NCBI RefSeq assembly: GCF_008107685.1
Contig: NZ_VIRF01000063.1
Span: forward strand, 204,738 to 268,737
Length of the DNA: 64,000 bases
Direction: 5' to 3'
Origin: Novosphingobium sp. BW1
Lineage (GTDB): Bacteria > Pseudomonadota > Alphaproteobacteria > Sphingomonadales > Sphingomonadaceae
In this document: one piece after another, positions 9,217 through 18,582 of the stretch
Position numbering within the stretch: the stretch's first letter is position 1
Layout: every line of letters begins with the position of its first letter
Translations under genes and position numbers: made by a program
The notes under the pieces: generated by a model
The model's database searches: none
The model's input: only the letters and a program-made list of their open reading frames with translations
What the model was told of the DNA's origin: nothing

Positions 9217-12200
9217 TTAGAAATCGACCTTCGCGCCGATGCGGAAGTAGCGGCCCATAAAGAGCGAACCCTGCCACGCGGCGTTGAACTGGTAGATGCC
9301 GTAGGCCGCGTTGGGATCGTACTTCGGCTTGCCGTCGAGGATGTTCATGACATCGGCGTAGAGCGTGAACTTGCCATCGCCGATCTTCGTCTCGGCGTGG
9401 CCGTCGAGGTTGAAGGTGCTGGGGCCATGGCACTGCACGGCACGGCCGCTGTCGGGGTAGGTCACAAGCTGGCCGGCCGCGGCGCTGGCTTCGCAGTCCT
9501 TGTACTTGCCGCCGGCATCCGAGGCCGTGCTCGAATAGCCGCTGGTGTAGTACGCGGTGAGCGTCACGCTGGTGGTGTCGGCGAAGTCGAGCGTGTTCTG
9601 CCACGCAGCGCGGAAGCGCGGGGCGCCTGAGCACGACGTCCAGTTACAGCCACCCAGCGAACCGTCGAAGCGGTTGATCGTGCCGTCGATGTCCTGCTGC
9701 AGACGGATCAGGTACGAGGCCGTGGCGTTGGTACGCCAGGTGATTGTATCGGTGACCCCGAAGTAGGCCGAGCCCGAGACGTCGATACCCTTGCCGAGCA
9801 TCGAGTTCGCGTTCTGGAACGAGCTGCCGACCTCGCCGATCAGCGGAAGCGCGCCCAGGTTCTCCGGATCGGGAGCCCCCTGCGTCACGGTGATGCCCGG
9901 CATGTCCACCTGGCCATTGTTGCCGTAGTAGGCAGCATAGAGCGCATCGGTGGGGTTCACCGAGGTGATCAGGTTCTTGATCTTGGTGCGCCAGTAATCG
10001 ACCGTCAGCGTGATGTTGCGGGTCGGCTGGATCACCGCGCCGAAGGTGTACGAGGTCGACTTCTCGGACTTCAGGTCCGGGTTGCCGGCCGAGGTGATGC
10101 CCAGGTTGTAGCCGCCCTCGTAGTAGCCCGGGTTGCTGGCGTGGGCCGCGCAGAATTCCTCGTAGGCCGCGTTGCTGCAGTTGATGGTGGCGTTGATGTA
10201 GCCGGTCGAGGGCAGCTGGAACGATTCGTTCAGGTTCGGGGCGCGGAAGCCCTTGGTGAACGTGCCGCGCAGCTTCAGCTCGTCGATCGGTTGGAACTCG
10301 GCCTCGAACTTGGGCGCGAAGTTTTCCTGCCCGGTCGAGTAGTGGTCATACGAACCGTCGGCCTTCACGCGGAACTCGTCCACGATCGGCACCGAGATCT
10401 CGTAGGCCGCCGACCACACGTCGCGGTGACCCTTCACGCCAATGGCGTTGATGCCGTAGTAGCGGTCTGCTGGGTTGACGTCGTTGGGGGCGTTCGAGCT
10501 CGGGTTGTTGATCGACTCGTAGCGGTACTGGCCCTGGATTGCCACGTTGACCATGCCGCCCGGCAGCTCGAATACGTCCTTGCTGAGGGTCGCCATGACC
10601 TGCGCCAGTTTTGATGTTGCGCGCTTGTGCTGGTCGGGGAACACGCCCTGGATGGCTTCGGCCGAGTTGGCCGAGGGATCCATGAAGTTGTAGGTGCCCT
10701 GCGCCACCGCGTCCATCAGCCCCTGGGCGTTGATGTAGCCGGTGTTGGTGACATCCAGCGTCACTTCCGAGGCGGTCGCGCCGATCATGTAGTCCCAACC
10801 GTCACCGAACGAACCGTCGACACCGCCCGAAATGCGGTAGGTCTTGGCGTTGGTGTATGTGTAGCGCGGCAAGTCGGGCATGCCGAGCAGGCGGGCTGAC
10901 TGGCCCTGCGCCGCGAACAGGTTGTTCGGGTTGAGCGTGCCGTTGCTGGCGTTGCAGCCGGTGCCGGTCAGCTGGTTGTCCGCCGAAAGCGTGCCCACGC
11001 CATCCGCGCAGACATAGGCGGGCAGGTAGATCTGGCTGATGGTGACGCGGTCACCGCCCGCCGCGGTGCGCCCCGTCCAGCCCGAGGGGGCCATGCGGTT
11101 CGCGGTGGTCACGTTGTAGTAGTTGAACATCAGGAACGCCTCAGTGAGGTCGTTCAGACGCACCGTGCCACGCAGCGTGCCGCCGATGCGCTTGGTGCGC
11201 GCGGTGTAGGCCTCGTAGTCGTTGGTGAGATCCTGCTGGCAGACGACCGAGGGGGTGCCGGCAATGCCCTGGGCCTGCTGTTCGGGGGTGAGCGTGACCG
11301 CGTTCAGGCGGCCGCAACCTGCCGCCGGGTTGAGCAGCTGGTAGTCACCCTGCGCGACGTAGTTGCCGTCGGCGTCCTGCGTGAAGGGCTGGACAAAGGG
11401 AACGATGGTCGACTGGATGCCGTTGAAGCCGCCGTCATACTGGATGCCGTTGCGCACGTTGTTGGTGAGGCAGCCGTCTTCGGGACCGCCGCAGATCGAG
11501 GACTGGTCGGCCGTGCTCCACGGACCCGTGCGGGCCGAGAGGTCCATCGCCGCGTTCTTCTGATATTCGAAGTTCGCGTAGATGTTGAAGCCCTGGTCGT
11601 CGAGATCGCCGTAGCCGTAAGTGCCGTTGATGCGCTGTTCGTCACCGTCGCCGCGCTGCGAAACGCCCATCGAGGCATCGAGGTGCAGGCCCTGGATCTG
11701 GCGCTTCGAGATGACGTTGACCACACCGGCGATCGCGTCCGAGCCGTAGGTCGCCGAGGCGCCGTCGAGCAGGGTGTCGACGCGATCGACGATCGAGCCG
11801 GGCATCGAGTTGATGTCGACGATGTTGCGCTGGCCGTCGTCCGCAAGCGGGTAGTACGCGGTGCGCATGCCATCGAACAGGGTCAGTGTGTAGGCGTTGT
11901 TGAAGCCGCGCAGCGAGGGGGCGGTGGCGCCGGTGGTGAAGCCGTTGCCCGACCAGCTGGCCGGGATCGTGCCCGCGTTGTTGGCCGTCAGCGTCTGCAG
12001 CGTGTCGGCAACGGTCTTGATGCCGCGCTTCTCAAGATCGTCCGAGGTGATCGAGACGACCGGCGAGGCCGTGGCGGCCGCCGGGTTGCGGGTGATCGAG
12101 CCGGTGACGATGATGACATCGTCGGCGCCTTCGCGGGCGGCCGGGGCCGCAGCGGTGGCGTCCTGTGCCTGGGCGGTGCCGCACAACAGGGCAAATGCGG

Positions 12201-12249
12201 TCAGGCTGGTGGCGCCGCGCAGCGCTGCTTTCCGGAAAGTGGGTGTCAC
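9217..12249 (-). CDS. TonB-dependent outer-membrane receptor
   Basis: The 1010-residue outer-membrane transporter has a signal peptide (MTPTFRKAALRGATSLTAFALL... cleaved near AQAQ), a plug domain beginning IIVTGSITRNPAA, the plug signature DGASATYGSDAIAGVVNVI, and a large beta-barrel ending in Phe (IGAKVDF). The substrate is not evident; no sugar, iron or vitamin genes flank it. It is transcribed alone from an unusually AT-rich upstream region and ends in a strong terminator. It resembles the long Sphingomonadales receptors for oligomers and organic solutes rather than siderophore receptors. Confidence 0.93.
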   Translation of the reverse strand: MTPTFRKAALRGATSLTAFALLCGTAQAQDATAAAPAAREGADDVIIVTGSITRNPAAATASPVVSITSDDLEKRGIKTVADTLQTLTANNAGTIPASWSGNGFTTGATAPSLRGFNNAYTLTLFDGMRTAYYPLADDGQRNIVDINSMPGSIVDRVDTLLDGASATYGSDAIAGVVNVISKRQIQGLHLDASMGVSQRGDGDEQRINGTYGYGDLDDQGFNIYANFEYQKNAAMDLSARTGPWSTADQSSICGGPEDGCLTNNVRNGIQYDGGFNGIQSTIVPFVQPFTQDADGNYVAQGDYQLLNPAAGCGRLNAVTLTPEQQAQGIAGTPSVVCQQDLTNDYEAYTARTKRIGGTLRGTVRLNDLTEAFLMFNYYNVTTANRMAPSGWTGRTAAGGDRVTISQIYLPAYVCADGVGTLSADNQLTGTGCNASNGTLNPNNLFAAQGQSARLLGMPDLPRYTYTNAKTYRISGGVDGSFGDGWDYMIGATASEVTLDVTNTGYINAQGLMDAVAQGTYNFMDPSANSAEAIQGVFPDQHKRATSKLAQVMATLSKDVFELPGGMVNVAIQGQYRYESINNPSSNAPNDVNPADRYYGINAIGVKGHRDVWSAAYEISVPIVDEFRVKADGSYDHYSTGQENFAPKFEAEFQPIDELKLRGTFTKGFRAPNLNESFQLPSTGYINATINCSNAAYEEFCAAHASNPGYYEGGYNLGITSAGNPDLKSEKSTSYTFGAVIQPTRNITLTVDYWRTKIKNLITSVNPTDALYAAYYGNNGQVDMPGITVTQGAPDPENLGALPLIGEVGSSFQNANSMLGKGIDVSGSAYFGVTDTITWRTNATASYLIRLQQDIDGTINRFDGSLGGCNWTSCSGAPRFRAAWQNTLDFADTTSVTLTAYYTSGYSSTASDAGGKYKDCEASAAAGQLVTYPDSGRAVQCHGPSTFNLDGHAETKIGDGKFTLYADVMNILDGKPKYDPNAAYGIYQFNAAWQGSLFMGRYFRIGAKVDF

Positions 12250-12805
12250 GTAGTTGTCCTTGTCCCTTGGAGCCGGGCAGCGTGGGGGGCTGGGGGATCC
12301 CGGTTCGGTTGCAGGGCTCCGCGATCAGGAGACGCGAAAGCCGTGAGCGCTGCCTGTTGGCGGTCGGGGCAAAGACGTTCAACGCTTTTGGAAATATTTA
12401 AGAAATATATTCATGAGGCGTTGCAATCATGCAACGCTTTGATTTTTTTTAAAAAATGTATCCATTTGCGGGATTATTCCAACAGGACAGGTGGAATTTA
12501 GAAACAATCTGCAATAAATAGTTCATGTGCCCGAAGGGAGGAATTGTACGACGCAATATTTGCAGAAGAACATATATCGTTCCTCTTTAAAGTTCGATTG
12601 CGAATGTCAACTTATGAGGGGAATGTCCTATGGGTTTTTCAGGGGCGCAGTGTGATGAACAAAATTGCCATAAATTTGCAATAAAATTTCCCGCTGTGCC
12701 AAGAACTGTTGCGTTGCCAGGTCTCTTCGTTCCCACGCCATCCCGAGCGTCCGGCGGCCGTCAAAGGCAAGACCCGGATCTGCTGACCCGGCCATCCACG
12801 GTCGG
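12250..12805. other. AT-rich intergenic region upstream of the receptor gene
   Basis: There is no convincing gene here. The stretch from about 12380 to 12700 is much richer in A and T than its surroundings and probably contains the receptor promoter. It includes a perfect palindrome at 12418-12437 and several T and A runs. I see no RNA gene. Confidence 0.6.
12418..12437. promoter_or_regulatory. perfect palindrome upstream of the receptor gene, possible operator
   Basis: GCGTTGCA-ATCA-TGCAACGC is an 8-bp perfect inverted repeat about 170 bp upstream of the receptor start. The plus strand continues into a T-rich run (TTTGATTTTTTTT), so it could also act as a rightward terminator. No plus-strand gene ends nearby, which makes an operator or a degenerate element end more likely. 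Confidence 0.45.
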
Positions 12806-13271
12806 TCAGAACACCTTGAAGCCGACCAGCGGAGTGCGTCCCGGGCCGGGAGGGCCGAGTTGCGGGGTGAGGATTTCGTCGGTGAGATTGGCCAAGTTGA
12901 CGAAGAGTTGCAGCGGCAGGCTCGGCCCCTGAAGGGTGGTGGCGCGGTTGAGCGGAACGAGCGCGCCGCCTGCATTGGCCGACCAGGCGCGTCCGATGTG
13001 CCGTGCGCGCAGCCATCCGGCGATACCTGCCTGACCCGTGTCGCGCGCGGTTATCATAGCGAGAAGGGCAGGATGCTCGGCAATGCGGTTGATCTGGCCT
13101 GGCGGGGAATCCTTGCGGCGGGTGCGCGTCCAAGTCACGTTCCCGCTCAGGGCAAAGGCTTCGCTGGCCTGCCAGTTGCCCCCGGCCTCGAGCCCCTTCA
13201 CGTGCGAAGCTGAAAGGCTGATGCGCTGGCGCAGGCCGTCGACCCGGCGCTGGTCCATGGTGTCGTCAAGC
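12806..13271 (-). pseudogene. C-terminal fragment of a TonB-dependent receptor
   Basis: About 150 residues in one frame match the end of a receptor barrel: repeated beta-strand segments, the conserved LQLFVNLANLTDEILTPQLG and the terminal Phe (LVGFKVF). Everything upstream is missing; the frame runs directly into the inverted-repeat end of an IS5-type element at 13272. The gene was therefore cut by insertion or rearrangement at that site and cannot make a complete plug-barrel. Confidence 0.8.
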
Positions 13272-13658
13272 GGCTTTGTTGCGCAAATCGGTCGCCGATC
13301 AGCACTCGGCCTTTGATGACATTCGGATGCGCGACACGCTGCGTTTGAGGCCTTCCGAGCCTGGAGAAACGGTTGAGGATGGCGCCATGGCACCGGCATC
13401 GCATGCGGCAATAGTTTCGTGACAGGTTCTTGTGTCGAAGGCGCCATCGGCACTGAGGCCCGCGCTTGCCGGTGGGCGCGGACAGCCACTGCATCCCGGG
13501 ATCAAACCAGACTTGCAGCGAACCTCTCTGCGCCAGCTATGCGTTGTAGGACTTCCCGTTCGTCGTGCGGTAACGCGCCCGGGGCGGTCTGCTCATCACC
13601 GTCCCTTAACCAACTGGATTCACCAACGGAATCCCTCCGTCATTTTCGTAGCAAAGCC
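13272..13658 (-). mobile_element. internally deleted IS5-family (IS903-type) element
   Basis: Both ends are recognisable: GGCTTTGTTGCGCAAATC at 13272 and, inverted, GGCTTTGCTACGAAAATG at 13658. On the minus strand it encodes the transposase start and the end of the same protein, but the middle is gone, leaving 387 bp against about 1,021 bp for the relative at 30491. It cannot mobilise itself and resembles a MITE-like derivative. I see no matching 9-bp target duplication at the flanks. Confidence 0.8.
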
Positions 13659-13849
13659 ACCAGCAGGGCATTTCGGATTCGCACGAGGACGTGCTCGCCA
13701 CCAACCGCACGCAGATGGCTTATGCGCAGGATCCGGTGCCCTACGGCAAGGGCCCATTCGACAATTCGAACCCCGATCCGGGCGTGAACCCGACGCTCTA
13801 CGAGTACTTGGGAGGCGCCTGCCGCGTGGGCGTGCGCATAAACATGTAA
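13659..13849 (+). pseudogene. C-terminal fragment of a second TonB-dependent receptor
   Basis: About 60 in-frame residues follow the IS end directly. They read SDSHEDVLATNRTQMAYAQD, then a proline/glycine-rich loop, and end GGACRVGVRINM before TAA at 13847-13849. The final strand RVGVRINM is typical of receptor barrels ending G-R-x-Y/C-R-V-G-V-R. The orientation is opposite to the fragment at 12806, so the two are not halves of one gene in its original order. Confidence 0.65.
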
Positions 13850-14075
13850 TGACCTCCAGCCCCCTGTTCGTCGCCTGCGAAAGTGGGCGATGAGCAGGGG
13901 TAAGGGAGCGCTGGCTTCACGGGGGGGATGACATGGCAGGAAAAGGCAGGGCTCCCCGGGACCTGGAACAGTGCGTTCGCCGATCCCGGCTTCCTGACCA
14001 AGGCCTGCTCTATGCTGCGTTGCTGCAGGTCCTGGGACTATACGGCCCGCGCTGGCACAGGAGGCGGCAACCTCC

Positions 14076-14486
14076 GTGGCAAGCCCGGCTCGCGTCGCTG
14101 ACGGTTTCACCTTCGGGGCCTCGGGCGATCCCAAGGCGGTCGGCGATGCGGTGGCGATGGGCATCGACCGTATCAGCCATGCCAACAATCACACCACAGA
14201 TTGGGGCGTGGAGGGGCTTCGCGCTACGTTCGGTTATCTGGATGCAGCGGGGCTCGTTCAATCGGGTATCGGGCGCAATCTCGCGGTAGCGCGATTGCCC
14301 GCTTCCGCCCGTTTGTCCCGCGCGCCACGCTTGACCTGCGCGCCGTGCACGACGACGAATTCCGACACTGCTTGTTCGCGCGCGTGTGATTTCGTGATCG
14401 GGCACCAGCTCTGGCAGGATCCGGGTTTCGCCTGGAAGCCCATCGGTTCGGGCCGGGTGGGCATTCTCATCCGCTCGGACATGTAG
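14076..14486 (+). pseudogene. remnant of a CapA-family (poly-gamma-glutamate synthesis) metallophosphoesterase-like protein
   Basis: One frame reads VADGFTFGASGD, MGIDRISHANNHTTDWG, VEGLRATFGYLDAAG and GIGRNLAVARLP, which are the conserved segments of CapA proteins (the ANNH-x-x-D-W/Y-G signature and the GRN-x-x-AR segment). The region normally between the first two segments is deleted, and after about 14300 homology is lost. The upstream part from 13930 has no clear continuation. It is a decayed copy beside the broken receptor fragment, consistent with loss of a receptor-CapA pair. Confidence 0.55.
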
Positions 14487-14532
14487 GACGGCGGCGCCTC
14501 AATCGCGCGGACAAGTCTTCGCGACTATGAGG

Positions 14533-16023
14533 TCATCCGTTGCTCGCGGTTTCGTCTGGCGAGCCGGCAAGTCGCCGGGCGAGGATCACCATCGCCCAGG
14601 TGTCGCGGGTGCAATAGGCCCGCAGCGCCTCTTCCAGCGCGTGGCGGCGCTCAGGCGATGTGTCGGGCGAACTCGCTTCCAGAAAACTGTCCTGGGCCAT
14701 CGCACCGTCCTGAACGGCGAGCTGCGTGTAGGCAAGTTCCGGGGCAATCGTGGGCAGCACCGCCTTGATCGACCAGGAGCCACGCTGTTCGCGGTGGTAC
14801 CAATGGTTGCGGGTGACGGGCAATAGGTCGACCGTGCGCTCGGCCCGCGCCATCAGTGGGGCTTCGAATTCCGGAACCTGGCGTGCCAGCGCGCGCAGGA
14901 TCGCGCGCTCGAAACCGGCGTTGTAGGCAATGATGGTCGCGTTGGGGGGGATCGTGCGCGCCAGTGCCTCGGCGCAGCCCGGCCGCGGGTCGCTGCCATC
15001 GACGCACAGGTATTGATGGTGGGTCATTGTGCCATCGGTCTGCTCGAGGTGGAGCGAGAACTGGAAGGGCACCTGCTGGTAGGGTTTGGTACCCGCCCAG
15101 AGCGGAACCGAGGCGGCAATCGTCTCGAAATCGAGCCAGGCGCGCGGCCATCTCCAGGAGGCCATGGCGCGGCGCGCCCCTTGGGTGTCATGGTAGGGTT
15201 TCCCGCTCTGGGTGGCCGCTACGATGCGGGCCTCACGCGGCTTGGTCATGGTCGCCGGGTCGAGTTCGAGAAGGTGGCACACGCCCTTGCGGGCCCACTT
15301 GCGTCCACCTCCGTCCGGCAGAAGCATGACCGGCCATTCGGGCGCGTCCTCCAGCGCTCGGCAATGCGGGGCGAAGGGGCAGGGCGCAGGCTTGCGGCAA
15401 TGTGGGCCGGTCGGGCAGTTTGGTTCTGCTCCCGAAACGATCCCGCGGACTTCCCCGAGCCGATCAGCCACGTCGGATTGCTGCGCGCGCGCGGAGGCGG
15501 TGACGTCGGTGTCGGTGAAGAGGCCGCGATACTCTCCCGGCGTTTCGAGCACGAAATCGGGGGCGATATGGCGGATCATGGCGCGCGAGATCGGTACCCC
15601 GCACTGTTCGACGGTCCACATCTGGGCCGCCAGCCTGGCGACATGGTGGGGCTTGGGCTTGGTGGTTCTGTGGACGGTGGTAAGCCGCCAGCGCTCCGGT
15701 GCCAGGGGATCGCGAGTGAGCAGGTCCACATCGGCAACGAGGCCTTCGTGGACGAAGCGGGCCTCGAAGACAGGACCCGGGTGTCCGGCGGAGAGGATCT
15801 GGCGGGTACGTCGCAGGGCCGCATCGTGGCTTTCGTGTGGGCCAAGCCGCGTGCCGGCGTCTTCCTGCTCACGGGCAAGTTCGTGAATGTCGAAGGGCGC
15901 GCTCTCGAAATGGGGCGTGGCTCGCGCCAACTCGGGGCGATGAACCTCCAGCCAGAGACGACGCGGGCACTGGGCCAGCGCGGCCAGATGGCGCGGGCGC
16001 AGCAGCCGGTCAGGCCCGGGCAA
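14533..16023 (-). CDS. DUF2779 protein, nuclease-like
   Basis: The 496-residue protein starts with a PD-(D/E)XK-like region (RHLAALAQCPRRLWLEVH) and has a cysteine cluster (CPTGPHCRKPAPCPFAPHC near residue 205-225) like the iron-sulfur cysteines of Cas4/AddB-type nucleases. The C-terminal part begins AWLDFET and has IIAYNAGFERAIL, the pattern of a DnaQ/RNase H-like exonuclease, and is DUF2779 proper. It probably cuts or processes nucleic acid, with an unknown biological role. It is a single gene next to tRNA-Leu and not part of a recognisable defence island. Confidence 0.82.
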   Translation of the reverse strand: MPGPDRLLRPRHLAALAQCPRRLWLEVHRPELARATPHFESAPFDIHELAREQEDAGTRLGPHESHDAALRRTRQILSAGHPGPVFEARFVHEGLVADVDLLTRDPLAPERWRLTTVHRTTKPKPHHVARLAAQMWTVEQCGVPISRAMIRHIAPDFVLETPGEYRGLFTDTDVTASARAQQSDVADRLGEVRGIVSGAEPNCPTGPHCRKPAPCPFAPHCRALEDAPEWPVMLLPDGGGRKWARKGVCHLLELDPATMTKPREARIVAATQSGKPYHDTQGARRAMASWRWPRAWLDFETIAASVPLWAGTKPYQQVPFQFSLHLEQTDGTMTHHQYLCVDGSDPRPGCAEALARTIPPNATIIAYNAGFERAILRALARQVPEFEAPLMARAERTVDLLPVTRNHWYHREQRGSWSIKAVLPTIAPELAYTQLAVQDGAMAQDSFLEASSPDTSPERRHALEEALRAYCTRDTWAMVILARRLAGSPDETASNG

Positions 16024-16099
16024 TGTGAGGATCGAAAGCAGGCATCGGCAAGGAGCGCTCCACAGGCAGGCCGTGCTCGGCCATCCTGGACAGGCTTTG

Positions 16100-16184
16100 T
16101 GGTGCGGGCGGCGGGACTCGAACCCGCACGATCAAGGATCAGGGGATTTTAAGTCCCCGGCGTCTACCATTCCGCCACGCCCGC
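16100..16184 (-). tRNA. tRNA-Leu (anticodon UAA)
   Basis: On the minus strand the sequence starts GCGGGCGTGGCGGAATGG and ends in an encoded CCA. The 7-bp acceptor stem GCGGGCG/CGCCCGC, anticodon arm GGGGA-CTTAAAA-TCCCC with TAA, a class II variable arm and T arm GCGGG-TTCGAGT-CCCGC all fold properly. The long variable arm and the TAA anticodon identify leucine. Confidence 0.96.
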
Positions 16185-16292
16185 ACAGGCGTGGGCTGCG
16201 ATCTGGCAGATCGCGGGGCCGACGGCAACGAGGAACTTGCGAGGAACTTGCAGGCACGCGCGACGCGTCGGGCCCCGGCGCGTCCGACCTGG

Positions 16293-16574
16293 TCAGGTAA
16301 CGTTGAGGCGCGCGCGCATTTCCTTGCCCGGCTTAAAGTAGGGGACCCGCTTCTCGGGGACCTCCACGCTTTCGCCGGTGCGCGGGTTGCGGCCCACGCG
16401 GCTGTCGCGGTGGCGCGTCGAGAAGGCACCGAAGCCGCGTAGTTCCACGCGTCCGCCGTCGGCGAGACGCTGGCCGATTTCGTTGAAGAAAGTGTCGAGC
16501 GCGCTTTCCACGTCCTCGGCGCGCAGTTCAGGATTTTCCTTGGCGAGTGCCTGCAGCAGTTCGGATCTGATCAT
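16293..16574 (-). CDS. ihfB: integration host factor beta subunit
   Basis: The 93-residue HU/IHF-fold DNA-bending protein starts [17 protein letters not shown] and has the beta-arm with [28 protein letters not shown], including the RNP tip that intercalates DNA. It pairs with IhfA to bend DNA in transcription, recombination and replication. The ATG at 16574 is used instead of the extension to 16586 because it matches the family start. tRNA-Leu follows on the same strand. Confidence 0.95.
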   Translation of the reverse strand: MIRSELLQALAKENPELRAEDVESALDTFFNEIGQRLADGGRVELRGFGAFSTRHRDSRVGRNPRTGESVEVPEKRVPYFKPGKEMRARLNVT

Positions 16575-16586
16575 TGCATCCCCCAA

Positions 16587-16928
16587 TGGCGCCGGGTCCG
16601 ACTACGCCGGACATTCCGGAACTGGTTCCAACAGCGGTCCGAAAAAAGAACCGCACCCCTTCGAATCATAAAATTGCGTATTCAAACGTCCGCGTCGAAA
16701 GGGAAAATGCCATTTCATGGCGAATGACGCAACGCCTAACCTTTGTCCGTCGATTTCCGGGCCGAATCGCTGGCCTTCGCGCCGCGAGATGGGTGTGCAG
16801 GAGGCAAGGTCCCCTCTTCACAATGACCGTTTTGGCGCTAGGCTCGCCGGTCATACGCGGCCCGCGCCCCTTCGCTGTGCGGCGCACAGGGCCGAACAAC
16901 ACGATCAATCAAGGGAATTCCGGGGTCG
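16587..16928. other. intergenic region between ihfB and the peptide transporter
   Basis: This 340-bp divergent region should contain both promoters. I found no open frame with plausible coding character, no RNA gene and no clear operator. A short AT-rich patch lies near 16660-16690. Confidence 0.5.
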
Positions 16929-18515
16929 ATGGCGACACACTATGCCGAAAGCGGGGATGCCCGTGGCACCATATTGGGGCATCCGAAAGGCCTCTTCGTT
17001 CTGTTCTTTGCCGAGATGTGGGAGCGCTTCTCCTACTACGGCATGCGCGCGCTGCTCATTTTCTACCTGACCAAGCATTGGCTTTTCTCGGACGGGGAAG
17101 CGGGTGTCATCTACGGCGCCTACACCGCTCTCGTATACATCACCCCGGTGCTCGGCGGCTATCTTGCCGACCGCTACCTGGGGCAGCGCAAGGCGGTGGC
17201 CTACGGCGCGATACTTCTGACATTCGGCCATTTCCTGATGGGCTTCGAAGGTTCGGGCGGACAGGACGCGGCCAGCCTCAACGTGTTCTGGCTGGCGCTG
17301 GCCTTCATCATCGTGGGTTCCGGTTTCCTGAAGGCGAACATCTCGGTGATCGTCGGCCAACTCTACCCGCGCACCGATGCGCGCCGCGATCCGGCCTACA
17401 CCATCTTCTACATGGGCATTAACCTGGGTGCCTTCCTCGGTTCGCTGCTGTGCGGCTACCTGGGCGAGGTTTACGGCTGGTCCTATGGCTTTGGCGCGGC
17501 GGGCGTGGGCATGCTGCTCGGACTTGTCGTCTTCGTCGTCTTCAAGCCGCTCCTGATGGGGCGCGGCGAAGCGCCCAAGCCGCTCTCGAAGGGCTTTGAA
17601 TGGGCGCTCTACGGCGTGGGTCTCGTGGCCGTGCTGGCGTGCTGGTGGCTGGTGCAGAACCAGGCCGTGGTCGGCACGCTGCTCGGCGTCTTTGGTGGGC
17701 TCCTGGTCCTGGGCGTGATCCTCTACTCGGTCGTAAAGCTGCCCGGACATGACCGGGACCGTATCTTCGCGGCGCTGTTCCTGATCTTCGTGTCGATCGT
17801 GTTCTGGGCGCTGTTCGAGCAGGCGGGCAACTCGCTCTCGCTCTTCACCGACCGCGAAGTTGATCGCAACATGCTCGGCTTCGAGGCGCCCGCCTCAATG
17901 TTCCAGTCGCTGAATGCGGCCTATATCTTCCTGCTCGCCCCGCTCTTCGCCGGGATCTGGACGATGCTGGGACGCCGCGGGTTTGAGCCCTCGGCCCCGT
18001 TCAAGTTCGGCCTTGGTGTCATCCAGGTCGGCCTTGGCTTCCTCGTTCTCGTCTGGGGGGCGAAGGCTGCGGGAATGGACAACGCTGTGCCGGTGCTTTT
18101 CATTTTCCTGATCTATCTCCTCCACACCACAGGAGAGCTTTGCCTCTCCCCGGTCGGCCTTTCGGCGATGAACCGGCTGGCGCCTGCGCACATGGCCTCG
18201 CTCATCATGGGCACCTGGTTCTTCGCTTCGGCGACGGGCAACTTCGCGGCGGGTCTCATCTCGCAGGCGGCAGGCGGCGATGGCCTCGAAGGCGGCGAAG
18301 CGGGTAAAGAACTGGTGCTGGGCGTCTACAATACCGTGGGTTGGTATGGCGTCGGGATCGGCGTCGCCGTCCTCGTTCTCAGCCCGCTGGTGAAGCGCCT
18401 CATGCACCTCGACAGCTTGCGCGACGACGGCGCGGAGGACGATCTTGCCGGGCAGGGCGAAGCGGGCCTCGAAGCCCAGGAAGGCGGCGTTCACCCCGAG
18501 GTGCAGCCAAACTAA
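16929..18515 (+). CDS. POT-family proton-dependent oligopeptide transporter
   Basis: The 528-residue major-facilitator protein imports di- and tripeptides with protons across the inner membrane. It has the hallmark first-helix motif FFAEMWERFSYYGMRALL (ExxERFxYY), a second signature around GGYLADRYLGQRKAV, and about 12-14 hydrophobic helices. Its length is typical of bacterial PepT/Dtp proteins. It is followed by a strong hairpin and then two exported amidohydrolase-family genes on the same strand, which suggests a link to use of peptide-derived compounds. Confidence 0.93.
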   Translation: MATHYAESGDARGTILGHPKGLFVLFFAEMWERFSYYGMRALLIFYLTKHWLFSDGEAGVIYGAYTALVYITPVLGGYLADRYLGQRKAVAYGAILLTFGHFLMGFEGSGGQDAASLNVFWLALAFIIVGSGFLKANISVIVGQLYPRTDARRDPAYTIFYMGINLGAFLGSLLCGYLGEVYGWSYGFGAAGVGMLLGLVVFVVFKPLLMGRGEAPKPLSKGFEWALYGVGLVAVLACWWLVQNQAVVGTLLGVFGGLLVLGVILYSVVKLPGHDRDRIFAALFLIFVSIVFWALFEQAGNSLSLFTDREVDRNMLGFEAPASMFQSLNAAYIFLLAPLFAGIWTMLGRRGFEPSAPFKFGLGVIQVGLGFLVLVWGAKAAGMDNAVPVLFIFLIYLLHTTGELCLSPVGLSAMNRLAPAHMASLIMGTWFFASATGNFAAGLISQAAGGDGLEGGEAGKELVLGVYNTVGWYGVGIGVAVLVLSPLVKRLMHLDSLRDDGAEDDLAGQGEAGLEAQEGGVHPEVQPN

Positions 18516-18527
18516 GGACACACACAT

Positions 18528-18565
18528 TCCGGCCCGGTCAGTGATGACCGGGCCGGAGTTCTTTC
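18528..18565 (+). terminator. strong hairpin terminator after the peptide transporter
   Basis: TCCGGCCCGGTCA pairs perfectly with TGACCGGGCCGGA around loop GTGA (13-bp stem, 18528-18557) and is followed by GTTCTTT. It starts 13 bp after the transporter stop and probably limits read-through into the amidohydrolase pair. Confidence 0.75.
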
Positions 18566-18582
18566 AAGCAGGGGCATGACAC

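Noticed and set aside
13432..13893. Open frame over the receptor fragment and IS remnant
   Set aside because: It joins unrelated element and receptor sequence in a wrong frame.
16025..16300. Open frame over tRNA-Leu
   Set aside because: The plus-strand translation (RRDSNPHDQGSG-type) is the familiar artefact of reading through a tRNA gene.
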